A stretch of 64,000 bases of DNA. Origin: Gari tellinella (lineage: Eukaryota > Mollusca > Bivalvia > Cardiida > Psammobiidae). Position numbers and translations under genes: made by a program. Shown piece by piece: positions 10,760 to 22,683 of this stretch. Every line of letters starts with the position of its first letter. The first letter of the stretch is position 1. The stretch spans positions 18,154,154-18,218,153 of the forward strand of contig OV277874.1 in the NCBI GenBank assembly GCA_922989275.2, in the 5' to 3' direction. The notes below the pieces were generated by a model. It had not been told where the DNA came from. It made no database searches and was given only the letters and a program-made list of their open reading frames with translations.

Positions 10760-11597
10760 TACTGCACCTTTACAGCATTAGCACCGTTTTATTGTAGCGT
10801 TATCACCCGTCTTACTGTCGAATTATAACTGTCGTACTGTCGCGTTATCACATCGTAGTTAAACGGTCGTACTGTCGTATTATTACCGTCGTATTGTCAC
10901 CTCTCGGTCCATATGCTCATAGAGGAACACCCTCCCTCCGTGTGAGCTTCAAACAGTTTTAATATTGAAACAACGCCGAGTTTATCGGCCTCAAATCTGG
11001 ATCCAGACTTTTTGTAAGCACCAGTATTGTCGCACTTGACAGAGTAGCATAAAATGTGCTAACATTGTTTTTTTTTTTCAAGCATTTATAATAATAATAC
11101 CCTTTCAATTCCTACAGGACATTTATCTTAAAAGCTTGAACCATTTCGTCTCCAATACATCGTCTGTCTAAAGTCCCTTAAGAGGCTATATAGTTCTAGA
11201 TCTAGTATTAAGAGTAACTCCGAATAAAATCGATAAACCGCTTGCAGATCTACGTCTTCTTTTGTTTTAAAACAAATTATGACGTTACAAAAATAAATGA
11301 CGTCATATCATAATTCATGACGTAATTTGGAAAAGCAAACAAAGTGTCAATCAATTTCAGTCTATAAAAGGAAACAATAAAAATTTCAATCGTAATTGAA
11401 AAATGAATATACTAATAGTAGAGAAATCTTTTTACAAAACTGATGTTCACATTCAGTTGTTGTATTGAATTTAATAAAGATTAAATATATAATCATCTGT
11501 AGAATCTAAACACTTGTTCAAACCTTGTAGATATAGATCTAGCCATTCATTCAGCCTTGCTTAAATAGAGAGTCAGGTAATAAATCATTTGTTTGAT

Positions 11598-11742
11598 AGT
11601 TACTTCGGGAATAGTCAAACCATTGTCCATCGATCGGTAGCAGGGAAGACCTTGAGAACTGTTGCCCTCGGCCGTTGGCCTCGGGCAACAGTTCTCAAGG
11701 TCTTCCCTGCTACCTCGGGTCAATGATTTGACTGTTCCCTCA
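11598..11742. repeat. long foldback palindrome
   Basis: Perfect arms of about 32 bases (GGTAGCAGGGAAGACCTTGA... and its inverse, 11636-11667 and 11683-11714) with a loop rich in TCGGCC. Imperfect arms extend outward (GGGAATAGTCAAACCATTG and its relative). DNA foldback element or MITE; flanks not determined. Confidence 0.75.
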
Positions 11743-12675
11743 GTACCTATGAAACAAATGTATACCGTATACTGAGCAGACGACAGGCTACTAAGCGACC
11801 GATCTAGCTCCACACCTTTTGCAAAAACGACTGTATATGCTTATGGTGGTAAAATGTTAAATACGTTTCGGCAAAAAGGTCAAAACTAACCCTCTAAGTG
11901 CAATGTTCTACATAAGTGCATATTTCTTATCTAGATCCAAACTGTTTGCCTGTCTTAGAGTTGTAGAACATGGCACTTACAGGGTTAACGTAATTGGTGG
12001 TCATTTTAGATATGTTGGGACCAGATCTAACAAGCAACTGGACGTCTAATAAGATTCAAAAACTGTTCCGAACTAAAATGAACATTTATTTCTATTTGTA
12101 AGGTATACACATCTCTTCATTTAAATGCATTGCGCTTTCTTTAAGTTTCATTAACACTGAAAGAAGAACGTTATATAGAACTTTATTGACTGTGTCACGA
12201 TAGCTTCATCTTTCAACGAAGCACTCGCCATGAATTAGATTTCCTTCAACATAATTATATTTAGAAATCTAACTTGCATATTCAATCATCTTCATGTGAT
12301 ACTATACATGTGTTTTCAGCGACGAGAATACTTCAGGAGAGAAAAGACTTGTCCTGTGCAAACAGGGTAGACGCATATCACAGGGCTCCTAAAGTTGCCG
12401 ACTAATCAGGGTCTACACCGTTTGTCAATTGCACCTACTTGTAAAATCAAACTCGTATAGTAAAAAATGAAATAGACTCGATTGAACACTAAGGTTTTAT
12501 GAATGAAAAAGTTAACGGCCGTTTAAAAACGGAGATGAAAGGTTAGGTTACATTTCAACAAATGCCGAAGAATACGAGCTAACCGCTTCAAAAGACCGGA
12601 TATTCTCACATTCTCGCTAATTTTACTAAAATGTTTTAAAAAATGATCTCTTTTGTTCAAAACATTGCTCTGGGC

Positions 12676-13768
12676 ATAGATAGATAGATAGATAGATTTA
12701 TTTCGGTAAAAAGTGTACATAACATGGCAAGGCATAATTAAAGCAAAACATATAAGGGCCATGTAATGCGCACTAGAAACCAAGGATAACACAAAAAAGG
12801 AATACTATTTTCCTTATTTCCATTGTGGTCCTTGATTCTAGTGGCAAGACACAGAGAGTCACGGTAAATTATTATAAATAAATATCACAGATAGTATCTT
12901 AAATTAAAAGTATCACAGAAGCTGAAAGTTAGTTAGTTTCAGAATGACTAGACCATGTTCACAAATTAACACAGCAGAGTATCAGAACAAATCATAAGAA
13001 TAATCATAAAATGAAACAAACCTATCTTAATTTACACAGATATATCAGAAGGCAAATGAATAAAAACTAATCAAGTAAGGAACTTATTCCTTAGCTAACA
13101 AGAAGTTTTTGACATCAAATCTAAATTGAGTGGAAGATTTACTCACTCTTAAATTCTGAGGAAGACCATTCCACAAGTGAACACCTCTGAAAAGAAATGA
13201 CTTCTTACCAAAGTTGTTGACTCTAGGAATGGCATAGCGTCCTTTTTCAGTAAAGGTAAAAGAAAACGAATCCTCTTGAACGGGAATGGCTGTCATGTTT
13301 GACCTTGTACAACGCTTGTGCACAGAGCTTAAAGGAATGAAATTATCACCAAGATATATAGGAGCAGTGCCTTTTGAAATATTATACACGTGTGAAAGGG
13401 TTATTTGATCAACTCTTTTTGATACTGGCAACCAGTTGAGGTATTTAAAATGATTAGTGTCTATGTGTTCTCTAGCATCTAAGTTTAAAACAAAAAGGAT
13501 TAATTTATTTTGAGTTGTTTGAAGTCTGTTTTCAAGTTTTGAGTAAGAGCTGGGTACCAAAAACAGCAAGCGTAATCAAAGTGACATTGAATAAGTGCCA
13601 TGACCAATAGTTTTCTTGTGTGCAAATTTAAATAATGGCTTTTTCTGTACAAAAACTTCAGTCTACTGTTTGCCTTAGTAATGACTGATCTGGCAATTGC
13701 CTCACAAGATAAGAATATATACTCATATACATAATTTCTCAGCGTTCCAAGATAATTCATTTTACATT
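12676..13768 (-). pseudogene. 5'-truncated CR1/L2-like LINE: end of RT and 3' UTR
   Basis: On the minus strand, two overlapping frames encode the last part of a LINE reverse transcriptase. One carries EAIARSVITKANSRLKFLYR and the CHFDYACCFWYP motif (13500-13760). The other (13084-13569) has LNWLPVSKRVDQITLSHVYN, GTAPIYLGDNFIP and HLWNGLPQNLRVSKS, a typical C-terminus of CR1/L2-group elements in aquatic animals. They overlap near 13520, so there is a frameshift. A 3' UTR follows and ends in an (ATCT)n tail (12677-12698 on the plus strand as GATA repeats), the usual short-repeat tail of this group. RT catalytic motifs are absent, so it cannot be active. Confidence 0.85.
12677..12698. repeat. 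(GATA)n, 3' tail of the LINE
   Basis: About five GATA units directly at the 3' end of the LINE. Confidence 0.9.
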
Positions 13769-13769
13769 A

Positions 13770-13815
13770 GTCATTCCAGGTGAGCGATTTAGGGCCGTAT
13801 ACGGCTCTTGTTGTC
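13770..13815 (+). mobile_element. Helentron-like 3' end fragment
   Basis: CCAGGTGAGCGATTTAGGGC, then a small palindrome around CCGTATACGG, then CTCTTGTTG, as at the ends of the elements at 7.26 and 35.1 kb. It abuts the truncated 5' end of the LINE fragment. Confidence 0.55.
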
Positions 13816-14269
13816 ATTTGCAGCAGATCAGTCATAACAGCTAATAGTTGTTTAAATCATATTATATCCAGAAACATTAATTATTTCAGGCAGAACAAGA
13901 ATTTCTGTATGTCACAAAGAATAGCGCGGATTGACATCACGCTAAATCGAAAACGAGGTTGGAGAAAAATACAAAGTGGCTGTTACAAGGTGGCTGATAT
14001 TGACTCTTGTATTTTACTGGGAAGACACATGCGGAAACGCTCAATTATTATAAGGTGACATGTAATAAAGAGCCTGATCAGGGTCTTCTCTGTTTGTCAC
14101 TTAAACATATATTGTAAAAAATCAACCCTAAAACGTCAAAAATGGACTAGACTTAATTGAAAACTAGAATTGTCCATTTGAGTTTACAGTGATGTAAGGG
14201 TACACTATAGATAAACTTAATCAAGGACTTAATTGAAAGTGCATATATGTACATAATGTCGGTATCAAC

Positions 14270-14557
14270 TTGGTGTGGGAGGAGAGCGGGTTTGATCGCT
14301 GGGGGGGGGGGGGTCAACATATTTCAGTGGTGGGGGGCATTATATTACGACAAGGGATTCACATTTTCCTAATATTTCGAAGGGGGTCATAATATTATGG
14401 GGGTCACTTTATTTCCTGTCATACCTGAAATGAAGTGACCCCCTAGAGTCAAAATATTTCAAGAGGGGGTCACTCTATTTCGGCCAAAAGTCACCTTTTT
14501 CTGAAATATTTCGACCGGGGGGTCACTCTATTACGGGGGTCACAATATTTCATTACA
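14270..14557 (-). repeat. right TIR and subterminal repeats of the Ginger-like element
   Basis: G-rich motifs (GGGGGTCATAATATT, GGGGGTCACTTTATT, GGGGGTCACTCTATT) repeat, mostly inversely to the left end; one CATTTCAGG/GTGACCCCC turn at about 14427-14445 is in the other orientation. It includes a G12-type run at about 14301. Confidence 0.7.
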
Positions 14558-14935
14558 CCGGCTTGCAGTACAGCAATCTCAAAACAATAACAATATATTA
14601 ACCCATTGCCACTAACAAACAGTATACTTGTGAAGTGTACACTTGTCCTATGCTAGCAGAATTCATCTGACCAGGGTCTGCACTGTTTGTCTTTTGGCAA
14701 TATATTGTTAACATCAACCATTAAAAGTCAAGAATGGACTAGACTTAATTGGAAATCGGAAGTGTCCATTTACATTAGATTATGGTTGAATGAGTTCACA
14801 GGGAAAGTGTCACAATTAAGCCCTTATCGTGTTCAATTGTCGTCTGCTTCAAATATATCGTCAGCGAAAAATATCATACATTTGTAATTAATTTTGATAT
14901 TTTTAATCTTGAGAAAAAATAACTATTCGAGGGAA

Positions 14936-15000
14936 AATAGCTTGGATCCAGATCAGACACCATGATACGCGGCATCTGATCTGGATACAGGCTGTTTACC
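14936..15000. repeat. hairpin core
   Basis: AGCTTGGATCCAGATCAGAC with inverse arm GTCTGATCTGGATAC... after a small loop. Same position as the core at 32783-32850 in the paralogous segment, so it is older than the duplication. Confidence 0.7.
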
Positions 15001-15238
15001 AATATCTGTCAAGTCCCAATTAGTACGATAAGGGTTAAAGGGGTAAATCAAGTCTCTCATAGCATTACCCCCCCCCCCCCCCCAAAAAAAACAACACAGA
15101 TTGATACTTGGAGATAAGATGCTTATTGCAAGTCAATTATCACAGCAGGGTACTAATTGATAGATGTTGACCAATCTAGGGGATGATAGCTGTGCAATTA
15201 ACCCTTATGCTGTTGACTGTGAGTTGAATGTTATTTGT

Positions 15239-15300
15239 CAACAGTTTGGATCCATATCAGATGCGGAATGATGTCGCATCTGATCTGTATCCAAACTGGT
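15239..15300. repeat. hairpin core
   Basis: CAACAGTTTGGATCCATATC and inverse GATCTGTATCCAAACTG around GCATC stems. TTAACCCTTATGCTG just upstream suggests a TTAA-type element end. Confidence 0.6.
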
Positions 15301-15658
15301 TCCCAATTTCAAAGCACATGAGCTGGAACAAAACTGAGTGGTTATGTATACAACAATCACAGTGTTGAAATGGATCAGCTATATATCCCTTATCTACCTT
15401 GAATAATACATAGTACCGTAGACATGAAGCATCTGGGTGCCTCTGGGTATGGATCCTACCATGAAATCAACAGTCCAATTGACATCCTGCTGAGCCAGAG
15501 TTAGGCCTTTAAGGAGAGCGGTCTCGCACCTTTGTGTAATTCTAACTTGCTATGCCGGGGGCCTTATTTACCATCTCGGAGCAGAAAAACACTGCTGCGA
15601 GTTACCATGATAAAATCCGTGTCGAAATAGTTTGGTTCATGACCCGACACTGATAGTC

Positions 15659-16480
15659 AGAACAGAACAGAACATATCTTTTATTTACACAGTTTACAAC
15701 AGAGTGTAACAGCATGTGATCATGATACAATACATTCAATATGGTAGTGGTAACATAGTTATTGAAAAAGCACTGAAAGGTCATACCATAGGGGCCAGGA
15801 GTTTGACGAGAGTCAAACTCCGGACCTTTATGGGTCAGACTGGCTCTTACATGTATGGGTTATAATAACTTTCAGTGTGGGGGAAGGTGGCAGACTTAAA
15901 CATTTCGAGTAAATATTTTTTTTGCAATTTCGAAAGTTTGGTTTCCCGGATAGATATATGGTAGCAACCAGACACATAAGTTAGTAGGAAAACTACATGA
16001 TCGATAGCACTTCATACGTTTACATTCAATCATTTAGTTTTACAACATGTACATAATTTGTTGTCACTAGCGTCTGCATACAGATAGTCTGCATACTAAT
16101 CAACTTATTTTTGTTGCTTTTCTTTATAGAACAAAGTTAATATTTGGGTGAGGCAGTACAATGCGTAAAGGTGCTATGTTTAAACCATTTGTGCCCACGA
16201 TCCAATATATGGGACATATGCAAACACTGTAGACTCTGATCAGACGCCGCATTATTTGAAGGCGCCGTCTAACTTCGATATCCCGAGCTCGCCTAAGCCG
16301 ATCATGTTCGTATTTTAGAGCTAATACATTGACTAAGTCACGTATTACATGTAGCTTCGAAATAAGGACATGCTCGACCCAAGCGAGATCGAAATAATAA
16401 GGTTCGACTGTGGAAATACAAAAATTCTCGAGTTAAGCGATTTCGAGATATCCAAGTTCGACTGTAAGAAGCCATTATTA
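15659..16480. mobile_element. insertion in S1, including an inverted LINE 3' tail (AGAAC)n
   Basis: The paralogous segment at about 33355 lacks this ~820-bp stretch. It begins AGAACAGAACAGAACATA, the reverse complement of an AATAAA...TTCTGTTCTG 3' tail, so it looks like the 3' end of a LINE on the minus strand. The same start occurs at 46826. No protein is recognisable. The right part holds a foldback at 16255-16466. Confidence 0.5.
16255..16466. mobile_element. foldback MITE with TCGA-rich ends
   Basis: Left end GTCTAACTTCGATATCCCGA and right end GATATCCAAGTTCGACTG form an imperfect inverted pair; GAGCTCGCCTAAGC pairs roughly with CTCGAGTTAAGCGA. A decayed hairpin core is present just upstream (16215-16270). 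Confidence 0.5.
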
Positions 16481-16762
16481 GTATAAAATGAACGAGACAT
16501 TGTTTCTTAAATTGCACACAGTTTTAAGGTTTTTTGCTGGGGTTTTTTGTCTCATCATGGATACAGCATACATACAATTACTTAAAAACTATATATACAT
16601 GTCAATGACCCATGTCATTCAATTATGAATTATAAGAGACTATCAAATTGTTATCAAATGAACACATGCTAGGTAATAAAACAATACAATATTATTTACA
16701 CTAAAACAACGGAAATAATCACCATGGTTAAATGCAAATTGCACTTAAATATCTATCACAAT

Positions 16763-17330
16763 TTATACATTGTTATATAGCAGACCTCTGCGTCTGTTTA
16801 AAATAAGAAAGCAGGATTTGGCAACAGTGCGTATTAAATTTTCATTAGAAAATATAAAAACAAACTTATCATTATCATTTTTTGAGCTAAAAAGAGTGTC
16901 AACTTCAGAAGCCTTGGTAAAAATATCATTTCTAATATCATTGTAAGTATCACACTTCATTATAACATGGAATTAATTTTCAACACAAGTCTTACAAAAT
17001 GGACAAACTCTGAGTTCTTCAGCCAACCTTTCAAATCGACCCGTTTCTATAAGCAATGGAGCAACACCTGAGCGGAATTTGCTTAAAGATGACCTGTGCT
17101 TCGCTGGTAATATCATTTTAACATAATTTTCGGTTCCAAAATTTTGTTTAAAAAGTTTATAGGTTCTTAATTTGTTACCACCATTACCAGACATAGATTG
17201 CTCTTTGTTAACGGTGTCACTCCATTGGCATTTAAAACGTTCCAATGCCGCTCTTTTAGTATCATTCACTAATAGACTAGTCGGAAATCTCAGAAATATG
17301 CTCCTAAAAAAGTTAGAGGCATTTTTGGGG
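16763..17330 (-). pseudogene. 5'-truncated LINE: RT C-terminal region
   Basis: Minus strand. One frame (17380 to 16973) carries LRTYKLFKQNFGTENYVK, LSKFRSGVAPLLIETGRFER and CPFCKTCVEN. A frame shifted just downstream (16960-16763) continues with MKCDTYNDIRNDIF. Together they form the Cys/His-bearing C-terminus of an APE-type LINE (CPFC...H...C..Y), comparable with CVFC...EFHFVLVC in the intact element at 63.5 kb. The first ~20 codons of the longer frame coincide with sequence that also occurs in the tandem block at 22.6 kb, so the true junction with the Helentron-like repeat lies near 17310-17340. No catalytic motif is left. Confidence 0.75.
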
Positions 17331-17339
17331 AAAAGTTGA

Positions 17340-18110
17340 CAGGCCACCTTTTTATCATAATTAAAGTGTTCGGAATCCATTTAGGATGCCTGTCACCCTC
17401 TCCGATGCCTTGAAAGCCCAAAAATGGTAAAAACAAAATGGCCGCCAAAACGCTATTTTTCGCTATTTTTTATTCGGTATTTTGGGGATCAAATATACCT
17501 AATACATCTGTTTCTCCAAACCTATATGGTTTATCACAAGAATCTTTACAGGAATGTTCCTGGAGTGATTCTCCTTCAAAAAAAAGATAACATGAAGATG
17601 TCTGGTTGCCATGGCAACCAAAGTAAAATAGAAAAATCTTAACAAAAATCAAAAAAATCTTTTAAAACAAATCACATGGCCCAAAGCCAAGATATTTTAT
17701 TGATAATTAACAGACCCCCTTTAATCATAATTAAAGTGATTTGAATCCAGTTTGTTGCCTGTACCCCTCCCCAATGAAGTTTAAGGCTAAACAAGGGTAA
17801 AAAAACCAACACAAAATGGCCAGAAAAAGCTAAATTTTCGTTATTCTATTCAGTCTTTCTGGGATCAAATACACAATACATCTTCCTCTCCTAAACCACA
17901 TGGCTGATTACAACCAACTGTACAAGACTATGTTTTGGGTCAATATCTTTAAAAAATGATTTCATGCAGACTTTATGTTGCCATGGTAACCAAAGTGAAA
18001 ATCAGGTTGGTTTAAATTTTGTCCAAATTTGCTAACTTTGGGCTAATTGGACATCACAGAGAGATAGAAGCGGGTATATAGGTACCGGGGCGATGCCCAA
18101 CTCTTGTTCA
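17340..18110 (+). mobile_element. Helentron-like element fragment, tandem units with GCCATGGCAACCA
   Basis: At least two related units are seen (starting near 17345 and 17715 with CATAATTAAAGTG), each containing AAAATGGCC and a GTTGCCATGG(C/T)AACCAAAGT palindrome. The end GGGGCGATGCCCAACTCTTG at 18087-18106 resembles the element 3' ends. The whole is inversely related to 21.5-22.65 kb. Confidence 0.55.
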
Positions 18111-18114
18111 ATGG

Positions 18115-18800
18115 AGCCCATGGTTATTTTGTATGCCCAGTATATATCACTTACACATGGGAACTCGGAAAAAAAAGAATCATTTTTAAGTACAAAATAA
18201 CAAAGCGAAATTGGCGGATAAGGAGCATTTTTGCATTTAAAGTAAGTTGAGTATAATTACTACATGTATTTACAATGCATCATGAACTACTTAAGTTACT
18301 ATCTTATATGTTACAGTGGGAAACTGTTTTCTTTTCTGTTTAAACGGAAGTAAATGCTTTGGCAATTCAATAAAATGTTTGAAATAACTCATTTTGGAAA
18401 ATTTTGACTATGTATTTAATTATTTTGGAGATTGATAAAACTGGTGTCTAATCTGGTCTCAATTTGTTTACCATGGACATCATTTGGCACAAACATGGTT
18501 TTGAAGAATACAGTTGTCACTACTGTAGTTACTCTTGGTTAGTTAAAATTAACATACTGTATTCAAAATATCAAACACAGTTCCTATTCATAGTGGCAGT
18601 TGTTGTTATCCTTGGATTTGCGTTGTGATGTGGATACTGGGCAGTATACGGGACATTCCGCACAAGTTTTCACTGTTCAATCATATACATGTAGTTAGTA
18701 TAGTAATTACATGGAGTCAGTTTCAAACACAACTTGGGTATTGGTGTGGGTATTAGTGTAAATTATATTAAGAGGGAAAGCCATTGATATCCACTCTACT
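18115..18800. other. non-coding stretch
   Basis: AT-rich; I see no gene, RNA gene or clear repeat. Confidence 0.5.
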
Positions 18801-18824
18801 CTAATGCCTGGCAATGTGAACGCT

Positions 18825-20551
18825 TCACATATAATGATAGTGTATCACTTGTTGTGACTGACTCTGGAGACGGGGACTCAAGATTGACACGTACATGTTT
18901 AACGAGTCAAAGTGTTCCATATTGTACTTTTTATCAGATAAATCTTTAGCATTTGTTTCTTGAAAATTTCTATTTACAAAGCTTTGCAGCATTTCATGAT
19001 GCTCTGCAAACACTTTTCATGCAGTCTATTTGCTTTGGCTAGAGAAGAAGGATGTCAATCACCTCGTATTAAAGCGTGCATAACTTGAAAGGTTTCTAGG
19101 ACAGTTTGATCATACAACACAGTGTGAGCAGGAATATTATACTCGTTTCTGTGACCCCGGCTCCCTTGCGCCAGTGTTTGGTGTAATACATTGAATGGAA
19201 GTGAGACAGTAGAGGAATCAAAACTTTAGTGTATATTACCAGGAAAACTATTTTGTCAACATCGCTTGTAAGAAAAGAGTAAAATAATCCGTTGATATCC
19301 TCCTCATGTCAAGCTCGGGTACATACGGGTCTACATCAGGCTTGTTTGATTCGGCCTTTGCCTTTTTGCTTATCAGGGAACCCACCAGCCACAACTGTGA
19401 CTTGGTCATGTTAATCAAGCTCCACAGCCTGCTCAGAGAGGGAGAGCTCCTGACAGGTCAGTCTTGTTACCGGGTATTGCTCAAATCAACTGACAGGGGT
19501 ACCTTATAACAGCAAATAACACCCAACTGGGTCTGATGGCCTTGGCACTTCTCTTACACGTCTCAGATTTGAGTAACATCCTATAATACCTGCCATGTTT
19601 ATTAAAACACCAATAAGATCTTCAAATGTAGAACCTTTCTGTATTTTTACAATGACAGCCAGAAAGGCCTGCCCATCAATAATAATGAAGACAGTAGTTC
19701 AGCTGTTGCCTATATTTGTGAACACTTTGTTTCTGCTGTCACAATCTGATATATAATGGCTGAATAACCTATCAAGCGCTATCAGCATAGACAATCACTT
19801 ATGGTAAAGTGTTCATCCAAGTCCACTGTATAACAGACCGGTTAGCATTTGATACGGTATGTTTGCTGTCTCTAGAACATAATCATTTCTGTATCAAATA
19901 GAGATGAAAATATCAGTGGTTCATTTTTCTACAACGGTATTGAAATCTGACATTCCCGTCCTCACATGGCAAAGGGCTTTCTTCTACAAATGCGTTGCGT
20001 TACCTTTGTCCTTTGCATTTAGGAATTTATTGTCATTTTATGGCTAAGTTATTTGTTACAATGCTTGGCAAATCTGCATACTCTTCAATGGCAAGCATAT
20101 TGATTCATATACGACGTAAGTTCTGACATCAGTTCGTCTTCGATATCTTGTGTCTGCTTTCTGAAGAATCAACAAATATTGAATGAGTGGATTGGGTTTA
20201 TCGTCTCACCAATAGGTTTTCAGCTCTAAAGATTTAGTGTCTTCTTTAGACAGGTACATGTATAGTGTAGCCAAACCATGATATCAGTCCATAGATACAT
20301 GCCATGATACCTTAATCCGCCACATTATAAACTTATATCGGGCAGACCAGTAGTGCTAGTTCAACATTTCACCTACATCGAGATAATATTGGATATGATT
20401 TCAGAAACTTAACTGCAGCTGGAAAAATACAATGTAACTCTCTCCTGATCATACAAGAGGTATGCAGTGGTCCAAGTTCTTGTGCACAGGTTTTAAGAAC
20501 CTCATGGAGCTCTAATGAGCTCATGATATTTCGAATTGATTTGTTTGTCAA
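18825..20551 (-). pseudogene. decayed protein-coding remnant, family not recognised
   Basis: Three separated minus-strand stretches read like real protein in a consistent order: 20551-20369 (IMSSLELHEVLKTCAQELGP...), about 19390-19265 (KPDVDPYVPELDMRRIST) and 19013-18825 (EHHEMLQSFVNRNFQETNAK). They are in different frames and separated by stops, as expected for an old transposon gene or retropseudogene. No domain could be assigned. The intervening sequence may contain more of it, too decayed to read. Confidence 0.35.
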
Positions 20552-20837
20552 AATTCAAGCGGCACATTTCTCTTGTAATGTGGTATGTGGATCTAATATC
20601 ATACGATATAGCTCACTTTCTTAAGGCAGTTGTGGTATTTGTGATACAAATAATTCCTTCTCACCATTCTTCTTTCTGTTCAGCAAACCATGGCTTTTGT
20701 CTAGATCAATTTGACTAAATCAACACTTTGATCTAATTGCTACCAGTTTCCATTTCAGAAATTCATGAAACACGTCTCTTGGAAGCTGGTGCATTTAATT
20801 CATTTATAAACCAAGCATTATTTGTGTGATCAAAATG

Positions 20838-22650
20838 CCTGAACAAGAGGACCATACTGACTCTATATAGTTCAGCTGTGTCATTAGGATTTGACGCAAA
20901 AGTCACTGGGAGGGGACAGTTTTGATACCAGGGCTATGATCTTAACAAACCTGATAAAGGTCTACTACATGATTGTTTACAAAACAAATCTAGTATGTGT
21001 CACCTTATTTTTGGCAATGTATTAAAACACTTTTTCGTTAGTAATGTTTGACTATATGGAAAGATTTTTACAAACTTTGAAGAATTATACAGTGCTCCCT
21101 CTCTACAACAACACCCATCGGGAGTAAAGAAGTGTGTTGTTGTTTAGAGGGGTATAATTGAAATAAACTAATATTGTTTAAGCAACTGTGGTAAGCATTG
21201 TAGTAAAGAAGGAATACATGTAATTGCAATGAGGGAATTTGTAGGGAGGGAGCACTGTACTTGAAGATGATTTACACTAGATATCAAAGCTTTGGGCCTA
21301 GTGGTTTTTGACACGAGGTTCTTACATGGACAAAAGTAACATAAGAGACCGATAGGGCAATGTTAATTTTTATCACAGAGATATGCTTTTCAAAAAGATT
21401 GATAGATGCCTTCCTTCTTGTTATAAACTGTGTACAGTTTGTGATGGCAGGGGCCAACCATCACCCTGGGCTATGATTTAAACAAACTAAATAAAGGTCT
21501 ACTGTGTTATGCTAATATATACGCTTGGGCTGTGTGGTTTTTGACAATATTTCTTTTCCTATAGAGGATAAGTCTTTGCAAAACTGTTGACCCCGGTTTG
21601 GGGCCAATTTAGTAATTTTGTAACATATTGAAATACCGTTTTGAGTGTATTGTTACACTCCTAAAATTTAGACTCAGGTTCAAACTTGCTAGAGGTCTAC
21701 TAGGTAATAGTAAGTATCCATCAATTTTCAAAGCTTTGGAACGTGTGTGTGTGTGGAGGGGGGTAACAAGAAGAGTAAGTTTTTGTTTTTTAGGTTTCTC
21801 TTTTTCATTTCCCTTGGTTGCCATGGCAACTAAAGTTCTTCATGGAATCAATCTTTTTAAAGGACAAACACCCAATGAACATTCCTAAGGTTAAGAAAAA
21901 TCATATGTATTAGGAGTATTAATTTTGACACAAGAATAACTGGATATAATAACGAAAAACCTGATTTCTTCACTTTGGTTGCCATGACAACAGAAAATCT
22001 GCATGAAATCACTTTTTAAAGAGATTGACCCGAAACATAGTCTTGCACAGTTGGTTGTAATCAGCCATGTGGTTGAGAGGAAAATTTTAAGTGTATCTGA
22101 TAAAAAAAACCTGCATAGAATAACGAAAATTTAGCGTTTTGGTGGCCATTTTGTGTTGTTGTTTTGTTTACCATTGTTTGGCCTTCAAGTTCATTGGAGA
22201 GGGGGACAGACAACAACCTGGATTTAAATCACTTTAATTATGGTTAAAATGAGGTTTGTCAAGTATCAATAAAATATCTAAGCTTTGGGCAATGTGATTT
22301 ATTTTACAAGATTTTTTTTTTTTTAAAGATTACTCTATTTTTTACTATGGTTGCCATGGCAACCAGAGATCTTCATGTTATCAATTTTTAAGGAGATTCA
22401 CTCCAGAAACATTCTTGTAAAGTTGTGTTGTAATAAGCCATATATGTTAGGAGAAATAGATGTATTAGTTGTATTTGATCCCATAAGAACAGGATATAAT
22501 AGCGAAAATTAGCTTTTTTGGCGGCCATTTTGTTTTTACCATTTTTGGGCTTTCAAGGCATCGGAGAGGGTGACAGGCACCCTAAATGGATTCAGCACAC
22601 TTTAATTATGATAAAAAGGTGGCCTGTCAACTTTTCCCCAAAAATGCCTC
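20838..22650 (-). mobile_element. Helentron-like element, inverted, interrupted by a MITE
   Basis: The left end GAACAAGAGGACCAT is the inverse of the CTCTTGTTC end at 18.1 kb. The body has three or more repeat units with TTGGTTGCCATG(G/A)CAAC (about 21815, 21978, 22350) and GGCCATTTTGT, read inversely to 17.34-18.11 kb. The last unit ends at about 22650 next to the 3' side of the minus-strand LINE. A family B MITE sits at 21088. Confidence 0.55.
21088..21259. mobile_element. MITE family B, copy 2 (172 bp)
   Basis: TA-CAGTGCTCCCTCTCTACAAC at the left and TAGGGAGGGAGCACTG-TA at the right. This copy is short and has no hairpin core, so the core is not needed for the family's ends to exist together. 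Confidence 0.8.
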
Positions 22651-22683
22651 CAGGAGTGTGATTTCCCCCAAAATCCTACTAGT

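Larger units (their letters stand above)
10500..14557. mobile_element. Ginger-like DNA transposon, non-autonomous, 4,058 bp, CCGG target duplication
   Basis: The terminal inverted repeats begin TGTAATGAAATATTGTGAC and are nearly identical for about 54 bases (one C more or less in a run). Both ends are flanked by CCGG (10496-10499 and 14558-14561). The paralogous empty site at about 32490 has a single CCGG. Termini of the form TGTNR...YNACA with 4-bp, often CCGG, duplications are a recorded property of Ginger elements, whose transposase resembles retroviral integrase. No integrase frame is visible, so this copy is non-autonomous. Both subterminal regions carry repeated AAATAAAGTGACCCCC-type motifs, possibly transposase binding sites. 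Inside are a dead LINE (12676-13768), a Helentron-like 3' end (13770-13815) and a palindrome (11598-11742). Confidence 0.7.
14562..15658 (+). repeat. duplicated segment S1, right part
   Basis: Matches 32493-32934 and 33262-33355 in order. Shared strings include AATGGACTAGACTTAATTGG, ATGGTTGAATGAGTT, TCGTCTGCTTCAA and AGTTACC. It holds a hairpin core at 14936-15000, another at 15239-15300 (only in this copy), and a C16 run at 15069. Confidence 0.7.

Noticed and set aside
13780..14058. 92-codon plus-strand frame at the end of the Helentron fragment
   Set aside because: No domain, and it begins inside a transposon end; likely fortuitous.
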